Source: Acidimicrobiia bacterium
GTDB lineage: Bacteria; Actinomycetota; Acidimicrobiia; Spongiisociales; UBA5794
Length of the DNA stretch: 53,023 nucleotides
Direction: 5' to 3'
Assembly (NCBI GenBank): GCA_024762335.1
Contig: JANTHO010000010.1
Span: 1-53,023, forward strand
The notes below the pieces were generated by a model. It saw nothing but the letters and a program-made list of their open reading frames with translations, made no database searches and had not been told where the DNA came from. Shown here piece by piece: positions 8,772 through 17,363 of the stretch; position 1 is the stretch's first letter, and each line of letters begins with the position of its first letter. The position numbers and the translations under genes are program-made.

Positions 8772-9137
8772 TTGCGGACCGTGAACGGCAACTTGATCAA
8801 ACCGATCATTCTCGGATCGATCGCCGGCATCGTCGCGGGCTTGTTCGGCGTCGGTGGCGGGGTCATTGTGGTCCCCGGACTCGTCCTGTGGCTCGGACTC
8901 GTCCAGAGAAGGGCATCCGGCACTTCCGCGGCAGCCATCGTTCCGACGTCGGCGGCCGCCATGGCGTCCTTCGGACTCAGTGGGAGCGTCGACTGGCGTG
9001 TGGCGGGTCTCATTCTCATCGGTTCTGTCGTGGGGGCATGGATCGGCGCCTGGCTCGCCCACCGCCTCAACGAGCGTGTTCTCGCCATCGCGTTCTCCAT
9101 CTTGCTACTCGTTGCAGGTGTCCGGATGGTGCTCTAG
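8772..9137 (+). CDS. Half-length TauE/SafE permease, first subunit
   Basis: 121 residues with about four membrane helices, corresponding to one half of a TauE/SafE (sulfite exporter-type) permease. It has the family hallmark GLFGVGGGVIVVP followed by GTSAAA. The usual protein is about 250 residues with two such halves. The TTG at 8772 is preceded by AGGA ten bases upstream; a GTG at 8781 is an alternative. The second half is a separate gene starting 3 bases after this stop codon. Substrate unknown: the family moves sulfite, sulfonates or other small organic anions. Confidence 0.8.
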   Translation: MRTVNGNLIKPIILGSIAGIVAGLFGVGGGVIVVPGLVLWLGLVQRRASGTSAAAIVPTSAAAMASFGLSGSVDWRVAGLILIGSVVGAWIGAWLAHRLNERVLAIAFSILLLVAGVRMVL

Positions 9138-9139
9138 TC

Positions 9140-9541
9140 ATGCTGGAAGTCGCAGGATTCATCGGTCTCGGCCTGATTGCCGCAGCTTTCGCAGCATCTA
9201 TGGGGATCGGAGGTGGCATCATTTTCGTGCCAACTCTCGTGGTGATATTCGGCTTTGATCAGCACCTTGCCCAAGGCACATCGCTTGCAGTGGTCTTTCC
9301 AACCGTGATCGTGGCCACGATCGCTCACGCCCGGTTGAAGAACGTGGAGTGGCGCCTCTCGATCCCGATCGGTCTCGCAGGCGTCGTGGGAGCCCTGGTG
9401 GGCTCCCGGATAGCATTGCAGCTCGATGCCGATCTCCTGCGCAGGATGTTCGGCACCTTCCTAGCCCTTCTCGCCGTCCGGATGATGTGGCGTGCCTGGA
9501 AACTCAAAGACAGATCCGAACCCGAGCCGGGCCCGTCGTAG
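9140..9541 (+). CDS. Half-length TauE/SafE permease, second subunit
   Basis: 133 residues, about four membrane helices, with the same GIGGGIIFVP and GTSLAVVFPT blocks as the preceding gene, so it matches the other half of the family fold. The ATG at 9140 lies 2 bases after the TAG of the first half. The frames differ, so this is not a single-stop interruption of one gene. The pair probably forms a heteromeric transporter. The C-terminal dozen residues are charged. It converges on the zinc-ribbon gene 39 bases away. Confidence 0.8.
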   Translation: MLEVAGFIGLGLIAAAFAASMGIGGGIIFVPTLVVIFGFDQHLAQGTSLAVVFPTVIVATIAHARLKNVEWRLSIPIGLAGVVGALVGSRIALQLDADLLRRMFGTFLALLAVRMMWRAWKLKDRSEPEPGPS

Positions 9542-9580
9542 GGAGGCCGCCCCGTCGACGTGCGTCGCGTCGTCGCCCCG

Positions 9581-10291
9581 TCAGGGAACGAGGATGGCCG
9601 CGCAGTGAACGCATCTCGGCGGATGCTGCCGCTTGGCTTCGTTCTCCTCGGCCGAGGACAGAATGAGGTGGCAGACACCGCAGACGCCGTTGGTCAATGC
9701 ACCGACCACTCGGCCCTCGCGTGTCTCACGAAGGGACTCGTAGAGGCCGAGGAGCTCCTCATCGACCAGCGGAATGATCTCGGCCTTCCGATGTTCCTTG
9801 ATCGCTATCTCGGCGTCGATCCGCTTCCATGCTTCGCGGATTCCTGCTTCGAGTTCCGACTTATGGCCGGTCTCCGACTCCAATCCCGACTCGAGGCCGG
9901 CGAGTTCGGCTTCAACCTCCTCGCGAACCTCCATCAGCTCGAGAATCTCCTCCTCCATCGCAGAGACTCTGTTCTTGAGAAGTTCGACCTCCCGTCGGAG
10001 GTAGTCGGCATCGCGAGCACTCAACCCGCCTGCGTACAGCCTCATCTCCTCCGCGCCCGCCTTCACCTGACTGATCTCGAGCTCACCGGTCGTCTTGTCG
10101 ATCGCGAGCACTGTCTCCCGCAGCCGGGCAGCCGTCTTGTCGCGTTCTGCCGTAAGCGACACGATCGCCTCGTGCGCGGATCGATAGTCCTCGAGTTCCG
10201 GGAGGCTCTGCCGTTGATCGATGAGCCGATCGATCTGTACGTCGACGTCTTGCAGGTCGAGGAGGTCGTGCAGACTCCTCACAGGCTCCAT
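9581..10291 (-). CDS. Coiled-coil protein with C-terminal C4 zinc ribbon
   Basis: 236 residues. A long heptad-rich coiled coil fills about residues 10-190, followed by a four-cysteine zinc ribbon, CGVCHL near 205 and CVHC near the end. This architecture belongs to the CT398/DUF164-like family found widely in bacteria, thought to act in secretion or nucleic-acid binding, but with no settled role. The ATG at 10291 is chosen because GGGAG lies 8 bases upstream; a GTG ten codons earlier (10321) is possible. A separate GNAT acetyltransferase lies upstream on the same strand, 121 bases away. Confidence 0.82.
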   Translation of the reverse strand: MEPVRSLHDLLDLQDVDVQIDRLIDQRQSLPELEDYRSAHEAIVSLTAERDKTAARLRETVLAIDKTTGELEISQVKAGAEEMRLYAGGLSARDADYLRREVELLKNRVSAMEEEILELMEVREEVEAELAGLESGLESETGHKSELEAGIREAWKRIDAEIAIKEHRKAEIIPLVDEELLGLYESLRETREGRVVGALTNGVCGVCHLILSSAEENEAKRQHPPRCVHCAAILVP

Positions 10292-10412
10292 CTGGCTTGC
10301 TCCCACCGGGTCGCTCCTCACTCAGTCGCACCGGCATCACCCACCACGGACGATGTCGACGACCCCCAGGGTACCGTGTTCACGGAGCGGAGCGATTCGC
10401 CGGCCCCACCGA

Positions 10413-10958
10413 TCAGGTGAGCGACTTCGACACGTGCACGACTCCATCTTCGAGCCGAGGATCCGAGTAGTCGAGATGTTCGAAGACGCGGGCGACCGGA
10501 CGATTCTCCGGCAGATAGACGGCGTCCAGCGTTTGGAGGCCGTTCCGCTTTGCGGGCACTTCGAGGCGGCGTAGCAATTCGGTCGCCAGACCCCCGGAAC
10601 GCCACTCTGGAGCGACCGCGACTGCCACCTCTGCGATGTCGCAGTTGGGGTGGCATTCGTAGCGTGCGACCGCCGCGCCCCGCCCCTCGTCATCGACGGC
10701 CACGAGCGCCAGGCGCCGGTGATAGTCGACCTCCGCGAGGTACCGGATCTGTTTCTCGGAGAGATGAGGAGCCGCGGTGAAGAAGCGATGCAGCAGCGTC
10801 TCGGAGTCGGCGTTGGCGATTGCCTCTGCAAGATCAGCCGAGTCGGTAGGCAGAATCGGCCGGATCCAAACACGCCTCCCGTCGCGCAGCACAAAGTCCC
10901 CCTCGAGGTCCCTCGGGTAGCCTTCGGGCAATTCCGACAGATGCGGTCGGTCGATCAT
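10413..10958 (-). CDS. GNAT-family N-acetyltransferase
   Basis: 181 residues with the GNAT core. The acetyl-CoA-binding turn is seen in [14 protein letters not shown] (about 116-129), and the preceding beta strand AEVAVAV is typical. The N-terminal [16 protein letters not shown] resembles the GNAT domains linked to acyl-CoA synthetase-like proteins such as Pat. No cyclic-nucleotide-binding or CoA-ligase domain is attached. The substrate, a small molecule or protein lysine, cannot be predicted. Confidence 0.83.
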   Translation of the reverse strand: MIDRPHLSELPEGYPRDLEGDFVLRDGRRVWIRPILPTDSADLAEAIANADSETLLHRFFTAAPHLSEKQIRYLAEVDYHRRLALVAVDDEGRGAAVARYECHPNCDIAEVAVAVAPEWRSGGLATELLRRLEVPAKRNGLQTLDAVYLPENRPVARVFEHLDYSDPRLEDGVVHVSKSLT

Positions 10959-11057
10959 GCTTGCAATTGTACGCAGTCTGCAGTTCTTCAGTTAGCATTT
11001 CTCGCCGCCGGGATTCCCGTTCGGAACACCGCCGGAGCCGGTAGCGTTGACACCGTC

Positions 11058-11795
11058 ATGTGGAAATCACGAATCACGACTCGATACGGCGCCGAACGGA
11101 TCCTTCCAGACCGGGACGATCCGATGCGCATCAACGGAACCCACTTCGTCAAGCACACCCCGACGACGCCACCGTTCCCGGCCGGGATGGAAACGGCCTA
11201 CTTCGGGATGGGTTGCTTCTGGGGCGCCGAACGGGAATTCTGGATCTCCGACGGCGTCTTCACGACGGCCGTCGGCTACGCCGGAGGTTCGACGGCGCAT
11301 CCGTCGTACGAGGATGTTTGCTCGGGCAGGACCGGCCACACGGAAGCCGTGTTGGTTGTCTTCGATCCCGACACGGTGTCGTTCGCTTCGCTCTTGAAGC
11401 GGTTCTGGGAGTCCCACGATCCGACCCAGGGGATGAGGCAGGGTCCGGACAGCGGTTCACAGTACCGGTCGGCGATCTACACGACGACAGAGGCACAACT
11501 CGCCGAGGCACTCGCCTCTCGCGACGCGTACGCGGCCGATCTCGCGCAGGCCGGCTTCGGTGACATCACCACCGAGATCATCCCGATCGACCGGTTCTTC
11601 TACGCGGAGGACTATCACCAGCAGTACCTGGCGAAGAACCTGGCTCGCGCCGGTCTCGACATCCAGACCTTCTACTTCGGCGACACACCTCCCCCGAAGC
11701 ACCCCATCGCCGCGGAGGGATATTGCGGGATGCAGCCGACCGGGGTCGCCTGCCCGATCGGTCTCGGCTTGGAGACGCCGTCAACCGAGTCATAG
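11058..11795 (+). CDS. msrA: Peptide methionine-S-sulfoxide reductase
   Basis: 245 residues. Reduces methionine-S-sulfoxide in proteins and free methionine, repairing oxidative damage. The catalytic cysteine is Cys53 in GMGCFWGAE; other MsrA blocks follow ([34 protein letters not shown]-like). A C-terminal GYCGMQ block supplies a likely resolving cysteine. The ATG at 11058 is chosen because the open frame upstream lies antisense to the GNAT gene and lacks family similarity. The N-terminus is about 30 residues longer than minimal MsrA proteins. Confidence 0.92.
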   Translation: MWKSRITTRYGAERILPDRDDPMRINGTHFVKHTPTTPPFPAGMETAYFGMGCFWGAEREFWISDGVFTTAVGYAGGSTAHPSYEDVCSGRTGHTEAVLVVFDPDTVSFASLLKRFWESHDPTQGMRQGPDSGSQYRSAIYTTTEAQLAEALASRDAYAADLAQAGFGDITTEIIPIDRFFYAEDYHQQYLAKNLARAGLDIQTFYFGDTPPPKHPIAAEGYCGMQPTGVACPIGLGLETPSTES

Positions 11796-11858
11796 CGGCG
11801 CTTCGATAGGCGGCTCACTCGGCGAGTGGGCCGTTTGTCTCTAGATATCGCGTTTGCG

Positions 11859-12119
11859 ATGATCGATGATTCGCCCATGAGCGAGCGCGAGCCACACCGT
11901 CTCCCGCCGGGGCGACAGCCGTACGATGTTCTCAACGGCCTCCGTGTCGGTGCGTTCGCCGGTCTTGCGCTTGGAGCCATCGTCGCAGCTGTCACACGCA
12001 TCCCGTGGTTCCTGCTGCTCGGTGTCGTCGTCGGCGCTGCCGCCGGCTACCTGTGGGAACGAGGCAGGTCTCGCGAAGATCGGTCCGCCCTCCCCCCGAA
12101 GGACACGAACGCCAACTGA
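11859..12119 (+). CDS. Small membrane protein, unknown function
   Basis: Up to 86 residues from the ATG at 11859; an ATG at 11877 and a GTG at 11826 are in frame. Neither ATG has a good Shine-Dalgarno sequence, so a leaderless start is possible. Two hydrophobic stretches (about 30-48 and 52-68) with a GxxxG-like pattern and charged ends suggest a two-helix inner-membrane protein. No family recognised. It stands alone between msrA and tRNA-Val. Confidence 0.55.
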   Translation: MIDDSPMSEREPHRLPPGRQPYDVLNGLRVGAFAGLALGAIVAAVTRIPWFLLLGVVVGAAAGYLWERGRSREDRSALPPKDTNAN

Positions 12120-12134
12120 TCGAAGTCCTAGCGG

Positions 12135-12207
12135 TGGGCGTTGGCGGGCTCGAACCGTCGACCTCTGCCTTGTAAGGGCAGCGCTCTCCCAACTGAGCTA
12201 AACGCCC
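12135..12207 (-). tRNA. tRNA-Val(UAC)
   Basis: A 73-nt cloverleaf on the - strand. The acceptor stem GGGCGTT pairs with AACGCCC, the D arm contains AGCTCAGTTGGGAGAGC, and the anticodon loop CTTACAA carries UAC at 12174-12172, reading GUA. The T arm TTCGAGC is present with one stem mismatch. The discriminator is A, and CCA is only partly encoded. Confidence 0.95.
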
Positions 12208-12236
12208 GGACCCGGGAATGGTAACGGTGTTCCCGG

Positions 12237-13025
12237 TCAGACCGTGCGAGGCAATTCGAGACGGGATCCGGCCCTCACCGCTCGGTCGGTGTTCGTCCGC
12301 TGAATCCATCCCGCAGCGTCGACCTCGACATTCGTGTTGTCACAACCGCCAGCCGAACGTTCCTGATAGTTGACCGACACCGCCGTAACGGGGATCGTCT
12401 GATCGCTCTCCCCCACGACGTGGAGATTGGCCCAGCGCACCGCAACCGGAGGATGCTCACACCGGGCGAACGACTCGGTCCACACGACGGGGCCCCGTAG
12501 ATACTCGCCGCGGCTGTAGAGATCCCTGACGATCGTGAGCTCACCCGTGTGCAGATCTTCGATCGTTCCCCTCCACGCATGGAACCCGGGTGGAGCCAGA
12601 TCGGGGGAACGGCCGATCGTGAGCCGGTATGGCCGGTGCGCATGCCAGGGGAAGTCCCTCGTGTTGACGTCGTTCGGCGTCGACGGGAGCGACGACACGG
12701 ATCCCTCCAGAAGACCTCCCTCCCCCGGCGGTGCGTAGCCGCCCCAGTTCGCAGCAGACCTTCCGGGGAAGCGGGGGTGATGCTGCAGACCCAAATGGGC
12801 TCCTCCGCCGTCCGGTTTGACGAACTGGACCTGCAGGGCCCAGAAGTAGAGCCGATCGACCTCGGGAGGTTCCAGGATCTCGAGGGTCGCCCCAACCTCC
12901 GTGAGACGCTCGCCGAACGGCACGTCCCACAGCAGATGAAACGACGACGCGCCGTTGCCGCTGGGCGGGTCGCCGGCAACCCGCAGCGTTTCGCTCCTGC
13001 CGAACAGTCGATCGAACCATGACAT
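12237..13025 (-). CDS. Hypothetical protein
   Basis: 262 residues, no signal peptide and no membrane helix. It is rich in aromatic residues and short beta-prone segments (for example FHLLWDVPFG and YRLTIG), suggesting a beta-sandwich or lectin-like fold, but I do not recognise the family. A single CDNTN block near the end could bind metal or form a disulfide. It ends 30 bases from tRNA-Val and is divergent from the DUF454 gene with 62 bases between starts. Confidence 0.65.
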   Translation of the reverse strand: MSWFDRLFGRSETLRVAGDPPSGNGASSFHLLWDVPFGERLTEVGATLEILEPPEVDRLYFWALQVQFVKPDGGGAHLGLQHHPRFPGRSAANWGGYAPPGEGGLLEGSVSSLPSTPNDVNTRDFPWHAHRPYRLTIGRSPDLAPPGFHAWRGTIEDLHTGELTIVRDLYSRGEYLRGPVVWTESFARCEHPPVAVRWANLHVVGESDQTIPVTAVSVNYQERSAGGCDNTNVEVDAAGWIQRTNTDRAVRAGSRLELPRTV

Positions 13026-13087
13026 GGGTGCAATGTACCGTCATGCCGACTCGCTGTCGGACCAGAACTCCGATACGGTTCCCCACG

Positions 13088-13489
13088 ATGGCCGTCGTCA
13101 AGAGCCGCACCCTCCGCACCCTCTACATCGTTCTCGGTTCGTTCTTCCTCGGACTGGCGTTCGTCGGCGTCGTGCTGCCGATCATCCCCACGGTCGGCCC
13201 GGTTCTCCTGGCAGCGTTCTTCTTCTCCCGCTCCTCCGAACGATTCGATCAATGGCTGATCGACAACCGTCTCTTCGGCGGCATCGTTCGCGACTGGCGG
13301 GCAGGACTCGGATTCACCGTCAGAGCGAAGACGATCGCCATCGCGGCAATCGCAGCGACGTTCACGATCTCGATCGTATTCGTGATCGACCCAGCCGCCT
13401 TACGGGTCGCAATGATCGCGCTCGCAGTCGCCCTGGCGATCTACATCGCCCGGTTGCCGACGAAGCAGGCCGAGCCGGTACCCGTCTAG
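13088..13489 (+). CDS. DUF454/YbaN-family inner-membrane protein
   Basis: 133 residues. The sequence LGLAFVGVVLPIIPTVGPV, then LLAAFFFSRSSERFDQWL and a following FGGIVRDW match the DUF454 (YbaN) pattern of two N-terminal helices, a conserved SS-R-W block and two C-terminal helices. Function is unknown across bacteria. The ATG at 13088 is chosen because the residues upstream (from 13019) show no family similarity and overlap the divergent gene. Confidence 0.83.
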   Translation: MAVVKSRTLRTLYIVLGSFFLGLAFVGVVLPIIPTVGPVLLAAFFFSRSSERFDQWLIDNRLFGGIVRDWRAGLGFTVRAKTIAIAAIAATFTISIVFVIDPAALRVAMIALAVALAIYIARLPTKQAEPVPV

Positions 13490-13503
13490 ATTCGCTCCGC
13501 CCC

Positions 13504-14196
13504 TCAGAGGTGCTCGGCGAAAAACGCTTCGATCCGTCGCCACGAGTCCTCGGAGGCGTCCTCGTCGAACGCAACGGCCATCAGCGGACGACCGACGAGC
13601 GCGTTGGCGATGGGGTGATCGTCGACCTGATTCATGAACGAATGACCCGCATCGGGATAGGTGACGATGTCGTGCGGCGTCGAAGTGCCCTCGAGCGCCC
13701 TGGAGAGCTTCTCACCATGTGTACCGAACACGTGGTCACGACCACCGTACGAGGCCACCACGGGGCACAGACGTCGAGCGATGTCGTCACCGGGGAAGCC
13801 TCCGTAGTTGGCGGAGATGGCTTTCGCCGTTCCCCGTGCTCCGAGGAGCAGGGCGAAGCTTCCCCCCATGCAGAACCCGACCACCGCGACCCGGCGGTCG
13901 ATCACGTCCTCTCGCTCTGCGAGAGACTGGAGATGTCGCTCGGCTGTGTCGACGATGCTGCCTTCGCCACGCTGGAGTTGCGCCATTGCACGCGCCACAC
14001 ATGCGATCCGGCCGCCGTCGATCAGATCGGGGGCGATCGCTACATACCCCATCCCGGCGAACCGGTCGGTGATGCGTCGAATGTCGTCGTTCAGGCCGAA
14101 CAGTTCATGCAACACGAGCACACCGGGCGCGGGCACCGCATCCGGAAGAGACTCGTACACGACCACGCCGTCGATCGTCAGGTCTCGCCCCTTCAT
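13504..14196 (-). CDS. Dienelactone hydrolase family protein
   Basis: 230 residues, alpha/beta hydrolase. The nucleophile motif is GFCMGG with Cys109; Asp154 in GGRDHVF and His185 in DAGHSFMN complete a Cys-Asp-His triad, and Glu31 in HELFG matches the activating glutamate of dienelactone hydrolases. Members hydrolyse dienelactones in aromatic degradation or act as general carboxylesterases; no chlorocatechol genes are nearby, so the broader esterase role is more likely. Its ATG overlaps the stop of the upstream gene by four bases, indicating translational coupling. Confidence 0.87.
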   Translation of the reverse strand: MKGRDLTIDGVVVYESLPDAVPAPGVLVLHELFGLNDDIRRITDRFAGMGYVAIAPDLIDGGRIACVARAMAQLQRGEGSIVDTAERHLQSLAEREDVIDRRVAVVGFCMGGSFALLLGARGTAKAISANYGGFPGDDIARRLCPVVASYGGRDHVFGTHGEKLSRALEGTSTPHDIVTYPDAGHSFMNQVDDHPIANALVGRPLMAVAFDEDASEDSWRRIEAFFAEHL

Positions 14197-14825
14197 CGAA
14201 GGCTCGAAAGTGCGCCGTCGACGGCCCGACCTACAGTGAAGGGGAGTCCGCCGGTGACCAACGACGCCCCGGCCGCCCGCTCCCCGGACGGCAGTTCCAC
14301 GAGGACCGTCACGACCGTCTCACCGTCAACCTCCCGCGTGTTGACCGTGACGTTCGACGGTGGGGGGAACCCTCGCAGAAGCGCTACAGCGGTGGCGACG
14401 GCGGTCGTGAGACCATCCGGTCCGGGGCCGACGGCGACACCGGCTTCGCGGCCTTCCCCATCGATCGCCCGCACCTCGATGTCGTTCGCACTCTCTTCGA
14501 TCGCGAGCTTCGTGAATCGCGCCTCGCCGGGGACACCACCGGTGTCCTCGACAGTGACCATGTGCGACGGATCGGGTGCGGCGAATGCGTCAGGCAGGGT
14601 CTCGTCCAAGCCTCTTCCAAGGCCGCTGCGCCGCCCCGCCGGTCGCTGCTCGGTTCGTCCGAAATCGGCCGCGAGCCGTTCCACGGCCCGTTGAATCTCC
14701 TCATTGGAGCGCGTGCCATCGGTCCAGACACGAACGGTCGGAGGGCCGTCGATGTTCTCCCGCACCTCCGCGTCGGTGACGCCGGGCAGAGATCGAACCG
14801 CACGACGCAGTTCTTCGACGATCAT
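14193..14825 (-). CDS. Hypothetical protein co-transcribed with the dienelactone hydrolase
   Basis: 210 residues, soluble. The first 50 residues (LRRAVRSLPGVTDAEV through IQRAVERLAADFG) look like a small alpha-beta domain of the kind found in ferredoxin-like folds; the C-terminal part (about 90-205) has alternating strands and helices. No family recognised. The start at 14825 has AAGGGGAAG upstream, and TACACT further up could be a -10 element. The stop overlaps the next ATG (ATGA), so the two genes form an operon. Confidence 0.65.
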   Translation of the reverse strand: MIVEELRRAVRSLPGVTDAEVRENIDGPPTVRVWTDGTRSNEEIQRAVERLAADFGRTEQRPAGRRSGLGRGLDETLPDAFAAPDPSHMVTVEDTGGVPGEARFTKLAIEESANDIEVRAIDGEGREAGVAVGPGPDGLTTAVATAVALLRGFPPPSNVTVNTREVDGETVVTVLVELPSGERAAGASLVTGGLPFTVGRAVDGALSSLR

Positions 14826-14887
14826 TCCACTTCCCCTTCTTCAAACCCCAATTGCAGTGTATCGCATTTCCGGGGCGCCGACCGGGA

Positions 14888-15331
14888 TCAGTCCGCCCGG
14901 CGGGGGCGGAAGCGGACCATGATGCAGTCGTCGACGATGTACTCGAAGTCGTGTTCGTCGAGGTAAGACACGACGGCCGCGTCGGCGGCCCCAGGCTGCA
15001 CCCACACGCTCATGTATCCGAGGTTCCGCGCCTCTTTGAGAATGCGAAGCGTACGCTGCGGCGGCACGACGAAGTTCACGATTCCCGGCGCCTCCGGCAG
15101 CGAGGCAAGATCGGGATATGCACGATCGCCGTCGACCGTCTCTCTCGTGGGATTGACGGGAAAGAGACGAACTCCCTTGCCTTTGAGATCGCGATAGATC
15201 TTCGACCCGAACTTGCGTTCGCTGTCCGTCGCACCGACGATCGCCACGGACGGGTCGTCGTTGTTCAGCCTGAGAATCATGGAGTTCATGGGGAGAGAAC
15301 CGCGAACCGGCCTCGAATCATTCCCCGTCAT
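14888..15331 (-). CDS. CoA-binding (YccU-like) Rossmann protein
   Basis: 147 residues. The sequence SVAIVGATDSERKFGSKIYRDLKGKG, described here by its first strand and helix (about 26-50), followed by VFPVNPT-like LFPVNPTRETVDG and a VVPPQRTLRIL block, is the CoA-binding domain pattern of YccU-type proteins. Their biological role is unclear. The chosen ATG at 15331 overlaps the stop of the flippase-transferase gene (ATGA), arguing for coupling; internal ATGs at 15289 and 15280 are alternatives. Its link to polysaccharide synthesis is by position only. Confidence 0.8.
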   Translation of the reverse strand: MTGNDSRPVRGSLPMNSMILRLNNDDPSVAIVGATDSERKFGSKIYRDLKGKGVRLFPVNPTRETVDGDRAYPDLASLPEAPGIVNFVVPPQRTLRILKEARNLGYMSVWVQPGAADAAVVSYLDEHDFEYIVDDCIMVRFRPRRAD

Positions 15332-17256
15332 CCCTTCGACTCTTCGCCCTTGGTGTGCAGGACGGTGCCGAAGGTCTCGATGAGTATCCTGATGTCGCCG
15401 CGGAGCGATCGACGTTCGACGTACTCGATATCGAGCGCTGTCCGTTCGCTGATCGAGATCGAATCCCTCCCGCGGACCTGTGCGTAGCCCGTGATCCCGG
15501 GTTTGACGGAGAAGCGGGGGTTGCCGAGTCCGATGAGATCCGCCTCGTCGGGAACGAGCGGGCGCGGACCGACGAGAGACATCGGCCCCTTGAGCACGTT
15601 CCAGAAGTTCGGCAACTCGTCGAGCGACCAACGTCTGAGAAACCCGCCGACACGCGTGACCCGTGGATCGTCGTCGATGCGGATGGTGTAGTCGTCATCG
15701 TCGCCGCTCTCCCGTATCCTCTCGAGGTGTTCGTGGAAGACCTCTTCTTCGTGGTCGATCACCATCGTCCTCAACTTCACCATCCAGAAGTCGCGTCCAT
15801 CCCGCCCCGTACGTAGCTGGCGGAAGAATGCAGGGCCTCGTGAATCGAGCTTGACGGCCATGGCCGCGGCCGCCAGCAGCGGGGACAACAGCAGCAATGC
15901 GATGAGCGATACGGCGATGTCCATGGATCGCTTCGCCACGACGTACCCGTGAGAGATCGCACCCTCCTGTTGGTCGCGCATCAACGCGCCTGCGATCAAC
16001 GAGGCAAGGGCGAAGCCCTCCCCGACCACGAACGACACGACGACGCGCATGACCGGATCGCCGATCGGGATGAACAGTGCCGCAGCGGCGGCGAGTACCG
16101 CGATGATCCATGCGATCGCCAACCGGATTCCCTGGCCCCTGGCAACGAGGATCTGACCGATGAAGAGTCCGGCGGAGGCCAGGACGACGCCGGCCGCCGC
16201 CAGGGCAGCGATCGTCGGCGATGGCCTGAAACCGCTGCCGAACGCGAACGCTACGAGCGGCGGTCCGAGAAGCGCCCCCAGACCCGCTCCGACGACCGCA
16301 AGGGCTACGCCGGCGATTCCCATCCCCCGTGCCCAGGATCGCAGTTCCCTCCGCTCTCCCTTGACGGCCATCTCCGTGAACGGCGGGAGCACGCGTGCAA
16401 TCAGGTTGTATCCGAACGTCAACGGTGCTCGGGCCAGGAGCAGCGTCACGTAGATCATCGAGAACTCGGCCGCCGTGGCGCCCAGCGCGCCGGCCACCAG
16501 GGGCCCGGCGAGCAGCAACGCCTGTGATGCTGCCGACGACAGAACGAGGCTGGAAAGCAGGCCCCGTTCGCCGATCTCTTCGACATCGTCGGCGTCGAGT
16601 TCGCCGCGTGTGCCGGTGTGACGCTGCTCCGGACGGCGGAACGGGCGCCAGGCGAAGATGACCAGCGGCCCGAGAACCTGGGCCCAGGCGAACCCGGTCA
16701 CCGTCGGCCCGACCATCACCACGCCCACGGCAATGACCAGCCGCAGGATCGAGGCCGCACCGCTCGTGTATCCGTACGCCCGGAATCGCCGGTACCCGGC
16801 GAGGTAACCCCGTCCCACGACGAAGAAGAAGTGGAACGCAACGGTCGCGATCACGAACAGGACGAACGCGGAGTTGCCCTCGAAGTACGTGTCGGAAGAG
16901 GCCCACACGACGACCGCGGCCACCGCGGCCGTCGACGCTGCCAGTGCGATTGCCCGGACAGGGACAACCCATCCTTTGAACCCCACGGTGATGCGACGGA
17001 TCACGAGCTGCTCGATCGGCAGCAGGATGATCACGAAAGCAAGGAAGTGGGCGGTCAGCAGGGCCGCGATCGGAGCGAACGCCTCTTCGCCGAGGCTGCG
17101 ACCACCGAGGAACTGGTAGATGTATGCCCCGACCCCTGCGACGAGGCTCCCCAGGACGATGTCGAGCGTTCCGTCGCTTCGCATGTAGGCGTAGCGATTG
17201 CGTCGAGACGGCGTCGAGTTGCTCCTCGGCTGGTTGTCGGTCGGGACGTCGTTCAC
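15328..17256 (-). CDS. Fusion of Wzx-like flippase and priming phosphoglycosyl transferase
   Basis: 642 residues in one open frame. Residues about 25-430 form a multi-helix membrane domain like polysaccharide flippases of the MOP superfamily. Residues about 436-642 are a bacterial sugar transferase (monotopic phosphoglycosyl transferase) with KRSMDIAVSL, KLRTM, DDDPRVTRVGGFLRR, SLDELPNFWNV, MSLVGPRPL and KPGITGYAQVRGR, all canonical. That enzyme puts the first sugar phosphate on undecaprenyl phosphate; the flippase moves finished lipid-linked sugars outward. The GTG start at 17256 lacks a clear Shine-Dalgarno; an ATG at residue 25 is possible. The following CoA-binding gene overlaps by four bases. 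An LCP ligase diverges upstream. A join of first and last steps in one chain is unusual. Confidence 0.87.
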   Translation of the reverse strand: MNDVPTDNQPRSNSTPSRRNRYAYMRSDGTLDIVLGSLVAGVGAYIYQFLGGRSLGEEAFAPIAALLTAHFLAFVIILLPIEQLVIRRITVGFKGWVVPVRAIALAASTAAVAAVVVWASSDTYFEGNSAFVLFVIATVAFHFFFVVGRGYLAGYRRFRAYGYTSGAASILRLVIAVGVVMVGPTVTGFAWAQVLGPLVIFAWRPFRRPEQRHTGTRGELDADDVEEIGERGLLSSLVLSSAASQALLLAGPLVAGALGATAAEFSMIYVTLLLARAPLTFGYNLIARVLPPFTEMAVKGERRELRSWARGMGIAGVALAVVGAGLGALLGPPLVAFAFGSGFRPSPTIAALAAAGVVLASAGLFIGQILVARGQGIRLAIAWIIAVLAAAAALFIPIGDPVMRVVVSFVVGEGFALASLIAGALMRDQQEGAISHGYVVAKRSMDIAVSLIALLLLSPLLAAAAMAVKLDSRGPAFFRQLRTGRDGRDFWMVKLRTMVIDHEEEVFHEHLERIRESGDDDDYTIRIDDDPRVTRVGGFLRRWSLDELPNFWNVLKGPMSLVGPRPLVPDEADLIGLGNPRFSVKPGITGYAQVRGRDSISISERTALDIEYVERRSLRGDIRILIETFGTVLHTKGEESKG

Positions 17257-17363
17257 TGGGGTACTTGGGGTCGCGTTTGGGCGTCCGCCAGGTTACCCCC
17301 GATTGCCCGATCTGAGGGCGACCGATGACGCGACTATTGGACTCCGGTTCCTACCATCGGCCC

